This document shows, piece after piece, positions 22,916 through 35,432 of a stretch of 64,000 nt of DNA; the stretch's first letter is position 1, and each line of letters begins with the position of its first letter. Made by a program: the position numbers and the translations under genes. This DNA is from Ascaphus truei (lineage: Eukaryota; Chordata; Amphibia; Anura; Ascaphidae). Below the pieces are notes generated by a model. It did not search any database. It was given only the letters and a program-made list of their open reading frames with translations, and was not told where the DNA came from. Location: contig CM071568.1 of NCBI GenBank assembly GCA_036426205.1, positions 123,943,724-124,007,723 on the forward strand, read 5' to 3'.

Positions 22916-23851
22916 ATGCACTTTCATTGATGGGTGCACGCAGGAGCTGAACACAGGACCCATACTGGAGATTTAGGTAAGGGTCATTACCTTTCTTATA
23001 CACTCCGGTTAGCCTAGTGGCCCTTTATAGCTCCCTCATTACAGCCCCACATGACGACCTTGACACCCTACGGTGCAATTTGCTGCTTACCGAAGCGCAG
23101 GACAGTATTTTTTCTTTGGAACTGTAATATAGTGGGGGGGAGGGGGGTGCTGCACCGTGCGCACGCCCGTTATAGTTGGTTGTGGTTAGCCAGCCATTGT
23201 ATGCCAGGGCCGTGCTCTCGGTAGTGAGTGGAGCCGAGCGATAGCGGGGAACTCAAAAAAACTAAGTATTTTACTACTTTTCAAAAGGAGTGTTGGTATC
23301 CTGGCAAAGTTAAGCTCCCACATGACACGGGCCAATAGGAAGCCTCTTCACTCCTACTTTGTAACCCGCTGTTCAAGGCACACAGCTAGATCAGATAAAG
23401 ATCTCATTACCAACTCATCCAAAAGATGACTCCTGCTGGCAAGTTTTACAGAGTACCCTAAAAAGACCAAAGAGCTATGAGGTTAGTTCAATCTTTAGTT
23501 CACACCAAAGAGTCAAAGTTCTCTTTAAGTCTACTTCTAGTGGCATAAAAACCTGTACCATTGCAGTTAAGAGTGCGCTACCAAGCTATGGCAATTTAAA
23601 AAATTATGTAGTGATTAAGTATTCCTGTGATAAAATCTAGCAACAAAACAATCATAAAACAATGTAAAAAATAAAAATATTCCTAGAAAATAAGAGGTTC
23701 CAAATGTGTGCAATTTGCATAGGGATCCAGACATGTGCTGCTCTCCTTTGGAGCTGTTCCACTCCTCCCTTAGTACATGCAGAAACAGGAACGCACAGAG
23801 AATACCCATAGAGTAATTCAATTAAAGAAAACAATATATTCATATTCAACG
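22916..23851. other. Intergenic sequence, nothing recognised
   Basis: Contains a G-run at 23132-23147. No gene or defined repeat supported. Confidence 0.35.
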
Positions 23852-24139
23852 CATTTGATAAGATAGAAGGGCATTCACTCTTCTAGGGAAGTTTGGCACC
23901 TGTTGTGGCAAAGCTGCTTGTCCGACCTGGTTTCTCCTGCTTGAGGTGCAACTACCGGTATAAATTATACGCCACACTGTGCCAGCACCCATTTGGAGAC
24001 AGTCCAAAAGGTGGTTGTACTTACACTGGCGGTTGCAACAGGCAAATAGGAGAAACAAGGCACTATCGGACAAGCGGCTTTGCCACAGCGGGTGCCACAC
24101 TTCCAAGAGCGTGAACGCCCTTCTATATCTTATCAAATG
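23852..24139. mobile_element. Imperfect snapback repeat
   Basis: Inverted arms catttgataagatagaaggg (from 23852) and cccttctatatcttatcaaatg (to 24139) continue inward through ggcacctgttgtggcaaag / ctttgccacagcgggtgcc and gtttctcct/aggagaaac to a centre near 24000. No hammerhead-like motif is visible. Confidence 0.6.
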
Positions 24140-24489
24140 TGATATGGATTACCTGATTTTAAATGTTAATAAAGTGAATTACACTATTAACAGTCTCTGC
24201 ACTTTCCTCTTTTTACACCTGTGCGGTTAAAGCTCTAAATGACCAAATCAGTCTTCCCAGCACCAGCTTTATTACATTCTGGCCTCCAGATGGTCAGGTT
24301 CACAAAACAGGGAAAGTGGTGTCCGAGTGACAACTGAACTAGTTAATATTTTGTAGCCCACATTAAGCCAAATTGTGTCTAGTCACAAGCTACCCTATTG
24401 TTTAGTTATAAGCAAGCTTGTAGCTAAACATTTATAAACCTTAAACAAAATGTGAATAAAGTAAAAATATATGCACTTGCAAACTAAAG
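24140..24489. other. Region between the snapback and the GMNN poly(A) site
   Basis: No gene recognised. It lies downstream of the GMNN poly(A) signal. Confidence 0.35.
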
Positions 24490-24495
24490 TTTATT
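24490..24495 (-). terminator. Candidate poly(A) signal of GMNN
   Basis: AATAAA on the minus strand about 375 bases past the GMNN stop codon (24869). Other A/T-rich hexamers occur nearby, so the exact cleavage site is unsure. Confidence 0.5.
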
Positions 24496-24868
24496 CAAGT
24501 ATGTACAAACACCTCACGGCCAACACATTAAAAACTATTTACAAACTCAAAATAAAATACATAGTATTTGCTGTTAGAACAAGTGATCTGTTTTTAACAA
24601 GTCGTGGCTGTTAGCAGATTTTTAAAAAAAAGTCTGCTAGAAGTACAGTCCACCTTATCAATTCACCTCCAAGTGTCTGAGAAGCTTAAACCACAAGCCC
24701 TCAGAGCATTCATGAGGTTAGATGTCTGTTGACTTCAAATGTTCCTGCTACTTGGACTTTGAGAAGGACTAGTAATGGCAGTTTCCCAACCAAATGAACC
24801 AGGATAGGAATGATAATGTTAAGGTAGCCACTTATAAATGTTCAGTTGAATTGTTAGCTTTCTGTAGT

Positions 24869-27800
24869 TTAAATTGCAGCATATTCTTCTGAATTTTGTT
24901 CAAAACTTATGTGACGGGCCTCCAGAGCATCCCTTTCATCTTCACACCTAGTTCCTTCCAAATCAAGATCCTTTAGTACGTCAAGACTTTCTGGGGCATG
25001 TCCAGTCAACCTCTATAAAAAAAATAAGAAGTTTGGTATTGCACTGTCAAACAAGTAATTACATATAGTCTGCCATGCAGTTTGGATTTCTTCCTTATTT
25101 GTCAAGCGTTCTGTAAATCAGCATATATTTCATTTGCATTGTATAATCTGCTTCCTGCACAGGATTGAAAGTCTTGTTGAGCTCTAATCTTTGAAGTATT
25201 ACAGTGAAATGCAGTAGAAGTACAGAATTTGCAATATACAGGTACACAGAGGCACACCAAATGTCCAAGTCCTAATCAGTTTGATCCTGGTGCAGACTCG
25301 CCCATTTTGGACATTATCTGAGGTAGGAGCTGTGTCCCCAAAATGTAATTATTCTGTATGTTTCAAGCATGTGTTAAAGCTGCAATTATTTTTGCAACTC
25401 AAACTGTGTGCCTTCATAGTTTGCTATAGTACATAATTTGTGTCCCTGTGTAGTGAGCAGCTGTCCAATGATTCTTTGAAAACCAGTAACATTTTGTATG
25501 TTTAAGCAAAGCCCTTAGTGAAATAGATTTTATCATTTTAAAATGTGTAACCACCTATGTTCAGATTAGACAAAGTATGTTTACCTCAATCATATTTGCC
25601 ATGTACTGCACATGTTCTGCAAGCTCTTTAAGTTCATCGTTCTCCTGCTTTAGATGTGCAATTTCTCCATCTTTGAGCTCTATTTCTTTGTGCAACTGCA
25701 ACAGAAAAGTCACTAGCGTTAATTACTTAAGTGATCAAATCAAAATGCCTCGTGTGAATAAGTGTAAATCACACCCAACCATTGGGATGGAGGGATACAG
25801 GCAAGTTAAGGCCAACACCAATCAAACTTTACCTTTTCATTCTCCTGTAAAGCTTCATAAAGTGCCTTCCTTCTTTCCTCTGCCACTTCCTTCCAGTATT
25901 GAAAAGACGGATTTTCTGTTCAAAATAATGCCATAAGGACAATAGTTAAGTAATTTTAAAGTAACACTCCACCCCCCCCCCAATATTTCAAAAGTATATA
26001 GGCAACGTAAGTGGTTCCAAAGAACATACCTGTCACCATAAGGTCAAAGGCTTCACTTGAAATGCTACGATTCTCCCTGTGTTCTGGGTCAACAGCAACT
26101 TCCACCTTCGCTTTCTTTGATGTGAATTGGTCATTCCACAGTTTTCTCTTGGTAGAAAAGCCTTTTGCAGGCTTAAACAAAAAAAACAAAAAATTAAAAA
26201 AAAAGTTTTGCGTTTACCTGACTCCAAATGTGGGCACATCAAATTAATGTTAACGGAAGTCTGAATCAAATAGCCCCAATATGGAAATAAGTCTCACGAG
26301 CCAGCAACTGGAAGACACCCCAAAAACATTTAACATTTATTTAAGGCAAATCACACCACTCACCTCTTTCACCCTTCCAACAAGGCAGCCTGCTGCTGAC
26401 TGTTGAATTACTTTAAGAGTTCTTCTTGGAGCAGCACAGTCATTAGTTCTGTCCACCAAGCAATTCTGTGGAAGGTGAAAATACAGAGTTCTGTTGTAAA
26501 TCTCACAAAATCAGGTGGTGCGAATTGTACAGCACAATATAACTGCACCAAAAAAAAAAAAAAAAAAACCTGTTAAAATGGCTACAGTCAAGGTTCATTG
26601 AGCTTTGGGATACAGCCTTTATAAAATTAAAATAAAAAAAGCATAATATTAGGACACATCGGTCTCAACTCGACTGGATTGAAATTAAAATGGCTACCAT
26701 TTTACCCCATGGGATAAACCTTGAGTGAAATGCTTATTTGATCATTTCTAATGACTAGGTAACAGAATATTTATATGAAAGAAAAATTGACCCATATGAG
26801 ACCAACAAGGCTAGTAAAGTTAAGCTTTTGGTGCAGATCTGTAATTTTCCCCATACAAGCAAATTCCCAGACATGCACTCTTCAAGTTTCCTTGCTCAGG
26901 GTTTAACCTTAATCCCAGACAAGTCATTGTTCTGCAATGATATGTCATCAACCCCCTTTTTGCAATGTAAATACAAAATGTATTACAGCCAATAACCCAT
27001 TTGATTTTTAATTGTTCGCTACACTGCCACCATGGGATAGCAAACAAAAGGTAGATAATCAAACAGGGGATTGTTAGAAATGTTTTTTTCAATACAATGC
27101 CAGCGTGAGAAAGTTACTGATTCACACTGTACTTAACATGACACGAGTTCAACTTTCCCACGGTCAAGTTTTACTGCCGATTATTATCTTTCTGTTCTAC
27201 TACAGGACAAATGCCAAGAACTGTGGGAACCAGCATTACTAAACATTTCAGCCATTATTTCAAGCTCTTCAAAGTTATGGATTAGTTAACATTCCCCACC
27301 AAATTGCAACACTTGACACCAGTGGCTCATATGACAGGTAACAGTGTGTACTGAAAGTCTTTATCTCGTGGGAAAATCTTACTTGTGCAGACTCAAGTTA
27401 AGCCTCTTGAAGGCTCCACTTGACAAGTCTATTTTTTCCCCTTCCCATGGTCAGTTTAACCCCTCAAAAGCAATGGAGATCTGGTCCAATACAGTCATAT
27501 AAGCCCCAATTAGTAGTGTTGCTAAATACAACAGGCAGGTATAGTCCTAAAAACTATGTAATAAAGTACACTTCTCTACAAGATTAAGAGTATTTCTGCT
27601 ACTCAGAAATTAACCCTGTGAGTAATTTTAGGGCCAATTTAAGAGTTGCTACACCTGTGCTTCATGAATACAAAGTAAAACTGGCTGGAAATTATATAAA
27701 AATAATGTATGCTTTCTACATCAGTGGCATTTGGAAGCAAACGCAGAATTTTACATTTTATATTATGGCAGATTAAATGGACTAAACGGTCAAATTAATT

Positions 27801-28707
27801 TGACAGTTACCGAAGACCACCGACTGTCAGGCACCAGATTGAGAAACCACAACATGCAGAAAGTAGACATGTGCTTTGTTTCAGGTCAATTCATTTCCAA
27901 TGCAGTTTCTTGCAAATGTGGGGTGGAAGGAGAGCAGATATAGTAGGCGCTTCCTTGTGTGGAAGTTTCTTGTACATTGACCTTTGTGGTCAAGAAACTT
28001 CCACCCAAGGAGGCTATGACATGAACAGTGTTAACGGACAAAAGCCAGAGATGGCAATAAACCTGTTCCATTAAGGAGCAAACAATGCAAGCGCAAAGCT
28101 CTAATTATGAAACAAACACAAGATGCAGGCACACGTACAAAGCAGATGAAGTTAATGGGCTGTGCACTGCATAAAATATCCCATGCTGGACTGCAAGCAG
28201 AAGCTACAAAATGTAGCACATACACTAGGGCAAACACTTAATGCGTTTCACACATGATACACCGCCTTCTCAAAGAGTACAGCAGATATCACAATATGAA
28301 TTAAACTGCATTTAGAAAAGTGTGTTTCGATAATTAGACAATTTAGAGGGAAGGTTTAAACAGAGCGCACATGACCCAGAGTTAACTCCCATTAACTTAA
28401 GTGGCCTTTAATGCAGGACCTGGGCTCTGGCTTTCTGCCTCAGGGACTTCTACAGGTTGAAACCAGAGACAGAACATGAAACACACAGAGCTCAGTGCAC
28501 ATCCAGTGAAACGCATACACGGTACAGTGCCTAAATATATATGTATAGATATTTATTAAATAAAATGGTCTTTTAGTTTAACATTTTGGCCAAAGTGTTG
28601 CAAGCCCTTGAGCCACTTCTACAGGTTAGCCAGGAGACGCAAGATGTTACCTTGATGGACATGGTGGGCTTCTCTGCATCAGCTCTCTGCTTCATGTTAG
28701 TATTCAT
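24869..28707 (-). CDS. GMNN: Geminin, DNA replication inhibitor, six coding exons
   Basis: Coding exons are 28707-28651, 26465-26364, 26171-26030, 25915-25833, 25695-25585 and 25012-24869 (stop). All junctions are GT-AG and in phase, giving 212 codons, near the 209 of human geminin. It opens [14 protein letters not shown], as I recall for frog geminin. A destruction box RRTLKVIQ (R33-L36) marks it for APC/C degradation. A basic KRK...SKKAK stretch (61-75) is the likely nuclear signal. [20 protein letters not shown] leads into the dimerising coiled coil (about 105-165, [21 protein letters not shown]...), and the tail is acidic. Geminin binds Cdt1 in the nucleus and blocks MCM loading, so origins fire once per cycle; it also binds chromatin regulators. 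The exon holding the ATG begins at 28714, so the 5' UTR is mostly in an upstream exon near 30.1 kb. Introns hold no large disruptive insertions. Confidence 0.97.
27949..28014 (+). other. Hairpin-forming sequence in GMNN intron 2
   Basis: The stretch ccttgtgtggaagtttcttg (from 27953) is followed after a short loop by caagaaacttccacccaagg (27991-28010), a 20-bp stem with one mismatch; gacc/ggtc adds an inner helix with a bulge. The size fits a small palindromic MITE or a pre-miRNA-like hairpin. I know of no named microRNA with these arms. Confidence 0.5.
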
Positions 28708-28714
28708 ATCTTAT

Positions 28715-29439
28715 CTGCAGAGAAAAGAGTCACATTTTGATATAAGGAACAAAACCACTGAAAGATATCATTGTAGAGAATCAAGAGCAATTTCACACCA
28801 ATACTATTTATTGTTTCACTGGCAAGATGACAGCCTGAAGCCATTTTAAAATGCCAAATCACCAATGACTCGTGATAGGCTATAAAAAAAAAAAACCTCC
28901 ACTCAAATTGTCAGATTCCTGAACAGGCAACAAAAACAGCGCTATAGGATGGAAATTTTTGCATTGAGATCTTGGCATTAACAGCCATCATTTCAAGTAC
29001 AGCATACCCACATTGAGGGCTCGCAAAAGATTTGTTTTACCTTAGTTTTTAAAGCAAGACATTTTATTTTTGTAAAGTGCTGAATGCCATTAGTAGAACT
29101 ATTCAGATTAACTTCAAATCGCTATGCATACCAAACATTAATGTTAGATAAAAACAAAGATGTATTTTCTGGCCCGCATTTGAGCACTTATCGTGCGATT
29201 TCCAGTGTAATAGAGCAGCAAGTTGCCAACTCAACGCACTATTTTGCATGTTACATCTAAAAATAATAACAGTAACAATGCGCAATACAAAGATCTCACC
29301 CAATTGGGCCAATTCCCAGGTTACTGCACAATTAATTGCGCGACAAAAGCCACTGCAGCTGTATGTTATGGGATCAGATGCATTGAAGACGTCTGTATTT
29401 TATACAGTTTTCCAATGAGCAGAACATTACAGGGAACCC
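28715..29439. other. First intron of GMNN (5' UTR intron)
   Basis: Ordinary AT-rich intronic sequence with A-runs. No exon or repeat recognised. Confidence 0.5.
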
Positions 29440-30330
29440 TCCTAGGAACCCCGGTTGGAAAGACGCTGCAGTGGATGGTCACATGACTGCGGGGGTAACA
29501 CGGAGTGCAGAGCTCCCGGGGAGTGTGCACGCGCCGCACAACCGGGGGCGGGGTCACCCAAAGCGAGGCAGCCAATAGCAGCGCCAGCCCGGACTGACCG
29601 CCAAAACCTAAACCCAAGCAGCGAGCCCATGCAAGGACTGGATAATCAGTGACACAGCGACAGACAGGGAGATCACATAGCAAGTTCTCAGCACACACCA
29701 CCGAGTATAACTATCCCCCGCAGATAGCACCCCATGCAGAGGCCGGATAATCACAGCAAACAGGGAGATCACATAGCAAGCTTCTCAGCACACTATATAC
29801 ACACACACACACACACACCACCGAGTACAACTAGCCTCCGCAACACCCCATGCAGGGGCAGGATAAACTAGTGCAAACAGAGAAATTACATCACATAGCA
29901 AGACACACACACACAGTATAACTATCCGCCGCAGACAACACCCCATGCAGGAGAAAGGCCAACACAAAATGGCGGTGACCGCGGCTGTTTCTGCGCATTT
30001 CTTCGCTTGCCTTTCTGACCGAAGTAATCCAGATACCACAAGCCATGTGAATGGGAAGGAAAGGCCGCACATAGTGCTTACCCCTGCACGGAGGATCAGT
30101 GATGGCGAAGACATGTAGTCACCGCAACCCTCTTTATCGTTTATTCACCATACAGATAATTAGACAGCGTCCCAAATAATACATACAAAACGCGGCGTCC
30201 TGGAGCTATCCGGCTTCTCCCGCCAAGTCACACCGCGTCTCGCTAAGCGCGCGGGCAGATATACCACGTGACGCACTCACCTGGTACCCGTGTATCGAAT
30301 ACGTCGCCCCGGCCTCTACACAAGCTGTCT
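29440..30330 (-). promoter_or_regulatory. GMNN: GMNN promoter region and likely non-coding exon 1
   Basis: CpG-rich compared with the flanks. On the minus strand a donor gtaagc at 30081-30076 follows cctccgtgcaggg, a good end for a non-coding first exon spliced to 28714. Upstream sequence around 30210-30260 has a cttggcggga-type E2F-like site and a cacgtg E-box (ccacgtgac). E2F control of geminin is established in other vertebrates; whether these sites work is inference. The (CA)n tract at 29798-29818 and a partially duplicated segment at 29640-29960 (repeats of ccccatgcagg and gggagatcacatagcaag) lie just downstream. The right boundary abuts the minisatellite at 30530. Confidence 0.6.
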
Positions 30331-30529
30331 GAGTCTCGCGCACAGACTGTGTGTGTGTATATATAGAGCGCTCGTGCGGTCACGTGACTGCATTCCCTCC
30401 CTATCGCACCAATTGCAGCCAGGGGGCGAAGGCGCGCGGAAAGGGCTCGGTGAGGGGGCGTGGCCTAACACAAGAATGTTGTGACTTCTCTTCACCAGTG
30501 CAAGGAGAGTGAAGTAATAAGTGCAGTGT

Positions 30530-33500
30530 GAGTGTCTGCCAGTTACACAGATAGCATGCCAGCCGTGAGGCAGGGAGAATATATGACGTGTCTGCCAGTG
30601 CACCCAGCGCGTTATACAGATAGCATGCCAGCCATGAGGCAGGGAGAATATATGGCGTGTCTGCCAGTGCACCCAGCGCGTTACACAGATAGCATGCCAG
30701 CCATGAGGCAGGGAGATTGCAGTAATATATGCAGTGTCTGCCAGTGCACCCAGCGCGTTACACAGATAGCATGCCAGCCATGAGGCAGGGAGATTGCAGT
30801 AATATATGCAGTGTCTGCCAGTGCACATAGCGCGTTACACAGATAGTATGCCAGCCATGAGGCAGGGAGAATATATGACGTGTCTGCCAGTGCACCCAGC
30901 GCGTTACACAGATAGCATGCCAGCTATGAGGCAGGGAGATTGCAGTAATATATGCAGTGTCTGTCAGTGCACACAGCGTGTTACACAAATAGCATGCCAG
31001 CCGTGAGGCAGGGAGAATGCAGTAATATATGCAGTGTCTGTCAGTGCACACAGCGCGTTACACAGATAGCATGCCAGCCATGAGGCAAGGAGAAGATATG
31101 ACGTGTCTGCCAGTGCACCCAGCGCGTTACACAGATAGCATGCCAGCCGTGAGGCAGGGAGAAGATATGACTTGTCTGCCAGTGCACACAGCGAGTTACA
31201 CAGATAGCATGCCAGCCATGAGGCAGGGAGAATATATGGCGTGTCTGCCAGTGTACACAGCGCGTTACACAGATAGCATGTCCAGCTATGGGAGGGACAT
31301 TGGAAGAGTTGCGTAAAATATGCAGTTGTCTGCATGCACATTAGCGCGTTATGGGCACAGATAGTATGCCAGCCATGAGCAGGATAATATTATGACGTGT
31401 TCTGCCAGTGCACCCAGCGCGTTATACAGATAGCATGCCAGCTATGAGGCATGGAGAATATATGACGTGTCTGCCAGTTGCAACCAGCTGTGTACACAGA
31501 TAGCATGCCAGCTATGGGGCAGGGAGATTGCAGTAATATATGCAGTGTCTGTCAGTGCAACACAGCGCGGACACAGATAAGCATGCCAGCCGTGAGGCAG
31601 GGAGAATATATGACATGTCTGCCAGTGCACCAGCGCGTTACACAGATAGCATGCCAGCCATGAGGCAAGGGAGAAATATGACGTGTCTGCCATTGCACCC
31701 AGCGCGTTCACAGATAGCATGCAGCTATGAGGCAGGGAGTTGCAGTAATATATGCAGTGTCTCCAGTGCCAGATCGCGTTACACGATAGCAGCCAGCCAT
31801 GAGGCAGGGGAGAATATATGACGTGTCTGTCAGTGCACCCAGCGCGTTACACAGATGCATGCCAGCCATGAGGCAGGGAGAATATATGACGTGTCTGCCA
31901 GTGCACCAGCCGCTTACACAGATAGCATGCAGCTGAGGCAGGGAGAATATAATGACTTGTCTGTCAGTGCACCCAGCGCGTTACACAGATAGCATGCCAG
32001 CTCTGAGGCAGGAGAATATATGACGTGTCTGCCAGTGCACCCAGCGCGTTATGGAGAATATATGACGTGTCGCCATTGCACCCAGCGCGTTGACACAGAT
32101 AGCATGCCAGCTATGAGGCAGGGAGATTGCAGTAATATATGCAGTGTCTTCAGTGCACAAGCGGTTTACACAATAGCAATGCCGCCGTGAGGCAGGGAGA
32201 ATGCAGTAATAATGCAGTGTCTGTCAGTGCACACAGCGCGTTACACAGATAGCTGCCAGCCATGAGGCAAGGAGAAGATATGACGTGTCTGCCAGTGCAC
32301 CCAGCGCGTTACACAGATAGCACGCCACCGTGAGGCAGGAGAAGATATGACTTGTCTGCAGTGCACACAGCCGCTTACACAGATAGCATGCCAGCCATGA
32401 GGCGGGAGAATATATGGCGTTGTCTGCCAGTGTACCAGCGCTTACACAGATAGCATGCCAGCCATGAGGCAGGGAGATTGTAGTAATATATGCAGTGTCT
32501 GCCAGTGCACACAGCGCGTTACACAGATAGCATGCCGCTATGGTGGCACAGAGGATAATTGCAGTAATATATGCAGTGTCTGTCAGTGCACACAGCCGCT
32601 TACACAGATCATGCCGCCGTGAGGCAGGGAGAATATATGACATGTCTGCCAGTGCCACCAGCGCGTTACACAATAAGCAGCCAGCCATGAGGCAGGGAGA
32701 TATATGACGTGTCTGCCAGTGACACCCAGCGCGTTCACAGATAGCATGCCAGCTATGAGGCAGGGAGATTGCAGTAATATATGCATTTCGCCAGTGCACA
32801 TAGCGCGTTACACAGATATCATGCCACCTGAAGGCAGGAGTATATTACGTGTCTGTCAGTGCACCCAGCGCGTTACACAGATACATGCCAGCCATAGGCA
32901 GGGAGAAATATATGACGTGTCTGCCAGTGCACCCAGCGCGTTACACAATAGCATGCCAGCCATGAGGCAGGGAGAATATGACTGTCTTGTCAGTCGTCAC
33001 CACAGCGCGTTACACAGATAGCATGCCAGCTATGAGGCATGGAGAATATAGTACGTGTCTGCCAGTGCACCCAGCGCGTTATGAAGAATATATGACGTGT
33101 CCTGCCAGTGCACCCAGCGCGTTAACACGATACATGCCAGCTATGAGGCAGGAGATTGCAGTAATATATGCAGTGTCGTCAGTGCACACAGCGTGTTCAC
33201 AAATAGCATGCCAGCCGTGAGCAGGGAGAATGCAGTATATAATGCGTGTCTGTCAGTGCACACAGCGCGTTAACACAGATAGCATGCCAGCCATGAGCAG
33301 GAGAAGATATGACGTGTCTGCCAGTGCACCCAGCGCGTTCACAGATAGCATGCCAGCCGTGAGGCGGGAGAAGATATGACTTGTCTGCCAGTGCACACGA
33401 GTTACACAGATACATGCCAGCCATGAGGCAGGGAGAATATATGGCGTGTCTGCCAGTGTACACACGAGCGTTACACACAGATAGCATGCCAGCCATGAGG

Positions 33501-33722
33501 CAGGGAGATTGTGTAATTATGCAGTGTCTGCCAGTGCACACCAGCGCGTTACACGATGCATGCCACCATGACAGGAGAAGTATACGTCTGCCAGTGACCC
33601 CATCACCGCGCGAGTACACAGATAGCATGCCAGCCATGAGGCAGGGAGAAGATATGACGTGTCTGCCAGTGCACCCAGCGCGCGTTACACAGATAGCATG
33701 CCAGCCATGAGGCAGGGAAAAA
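30530..33722 (+). repeat. 69/77-bp minisatellite array
   Basis: Units read tgccagtgcacccagcgcg, ttacacagatagcatgcc, agccatgaggcagggagaa and tatatgacgtgtc (69 bp). A 77-bp variant has gattgcagtaatatatgcag in place of the last part. Roughly 40-45 units are present. Because 69 is divisible by 3, the array gives long spurious ORFs in several frames. The first 11 or so units are near identical; from about 31285 to the end single-base losses and gains appear in almost every unit. Confidence 0.95.
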
Positions 33723-34339
33723 AATCATCAGCAATGTGTGTAATGCATACAACTACACATTGGAGCCCCACGTGGCTTACATACGTATACAGACACGGTT
33801 ATTGCCATTATTCAGTGCATTTTCTGCTTGTGCATTTACTTTTTGTTTTTTTTTAAGTCAATTGTTTTTTCTTTTTCTATGCGTTTGGAGTGCCTCCCTA
33901 CTATATAATGCGGCCCACATTAAATCTTAAACCTTGAATCTGCACATTCAGTTTTCTTACGTAACATACAGTACAGTTTATCTAGATCATATACGTATAT
34001 ATGGTACAGCACAAGATACTCTTTAACACAACTGGGGGGTAACCAGTTGCTCTGCAACCTAAAATAAGAGACAGTTGGCATTTCCCTACTCTTCTCACAA
34101 TCTACTCTGAGTACTAATGCATAATCTGCCTTTTTATGTAATAAAATGCCAAGATAATATGCATTGTGATTTGGGAAGTTTTTTTTAACGTTCTCTAGGA
34201 TTTAAAAAATATTCTGGCCCCCATCAACCCCTGTATTTACTCTTTATTACATTAGACTGAAGATGAACGTGCAATGTTGCACTCTCATACCCCCTCTCCT
34301 GTTAATCCCCCTTTATTTGGCCATTATGATGATTGGACT
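33723..34339. other. Intergenic sequence, nothing recognised
   Basis: AT-rich with T-runs. No gene supported. Confidence 0.4.
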
Positions 34340-34720
34340 AAACCCCATCCCTTCTCCATCATCACCCACTCTCTTGTCATTGCCCATCCCCTGTCCAGCA
34401 GCAGCGCCGCGCCAAGCAGCACCCCACGCGCGGGGCCAGGGGGCCCAGCCACGCGCCAGCAGCCAGTCGCCAGCAGCACCCCACGCGCCGTGGGCAGGCC
34501 GCAGCCCCGCGCCAGCAGCCCCGCGCACCAGCAGCACCCCACTCTCTTGTCATTACCCATCCCCTCTCCATCATCCCGTCTCTATCATCATCCCCTCTCC
34601 ATCATCACCCCACTCTTGTCATTACCCATCCCCTCTCCATCATCACCCCACTCTCTTGTCATTACCCATCCCCTCTCCATCATCACCCCAGTTTTCTTTG
34701 GTCATGATGACATCTGACTG
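34340..34720 (+). repeat. Minisatellite of ccctctccatcatcacccc-type units with a GC-rich insert
   Basis: Units of about 37 bp contain ccctctccatcatcacccca and ctcttgtcattaccc. A 170-bp GC-rich block (34385-34545) built on cgcgccagcagc words interrupts the array. Open frames across it are by-products of the repeat. Confidence 0.8.
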
Positions 34721-35432
34721 AAGAAAGTGACATTTCACTCCCCCCCCCCCCCCCCCCCTGCCCCCACTCCTGTTCCGCTCTCTTAACCTCATTCCTCTCT
34801 CCCCTGTTCATCTCTTCCCGCCGTTCATCTTTCTCCCTCCACGTTCAACTCTTGCACTTCCCCTGTTCTCCCTATTTCTCCCCTCATGCCTCTCCTCATT
34901 ATGCCCACTCTCCTATCCACCCCCACCCCCCAAGGCAGGCTCCAGCATTTATAACTAACTAACATTGTGCATTGTTATGTCACAGATGAACCTACTTGAT
35001 GACATCTCTCTACCTCCATTGGTTTTCAGGATGTTATTGAGGTAACCAAGCTGATGCTGGCACAATGAAACCGTCCTCCTCCTCCGCTCCATTCTACCCA
35101 ATGACTGATACCTCCTCCTGGCAGGCTCCAGCTAACCAACATTATGATGTAACGATTAGAGCTCTCATAACCTCACAATGCTGTGCTTAGCTACCTCCCT
35201 GGCAGAAAGTATGTTGTGAAGAGGAGCTCAGCCAGCAGCTAACCAGTAAACTGGCATAGTGTATTTTTAATCGTAGTAATCATGTTTTGATGTTTGTCAT
35301 CTTCACTGTAGCTTATTTCCTTTGCTAACAGATGGGTCTGGATGATTGTACCATAAGTTAAGTGGAAAGAAGTCCAAATTTACTTAGCAGTCTTCTGCCA
35401 TCAGACACCTTATGACACAGGATGGTTTCTTA

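Noticed and set aside
23846..24230. Overlapping ORFs on both strands that mirror each other
   Set aside because: They are mirror translations of the snapback repeat arms.
29785..30114. ORF starting MSSPSLILRAG as a possible geminin N-terminus
   Set aside because: Geminin starts at MNTNMKQ in the exon at 28651-28714, in phase with the rest. This frame runs through a donor site and matches no geminin; the segment is more likely non-coding exon 1.
30316..31341. Long ORFs on both strands (up to 170 codons) with repeated SMPAMRQGE or HGWHAICVT motifs
   Set aside because: They are translations of the 69/77-bp minisatellite, whose main unit is a multiple of three. No start context, splice sites or domain.
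30530..33722. CRISPR-like array
   Set aside because: Repeats are adjacent without unique spacers, and the context is a vertebrate genome.
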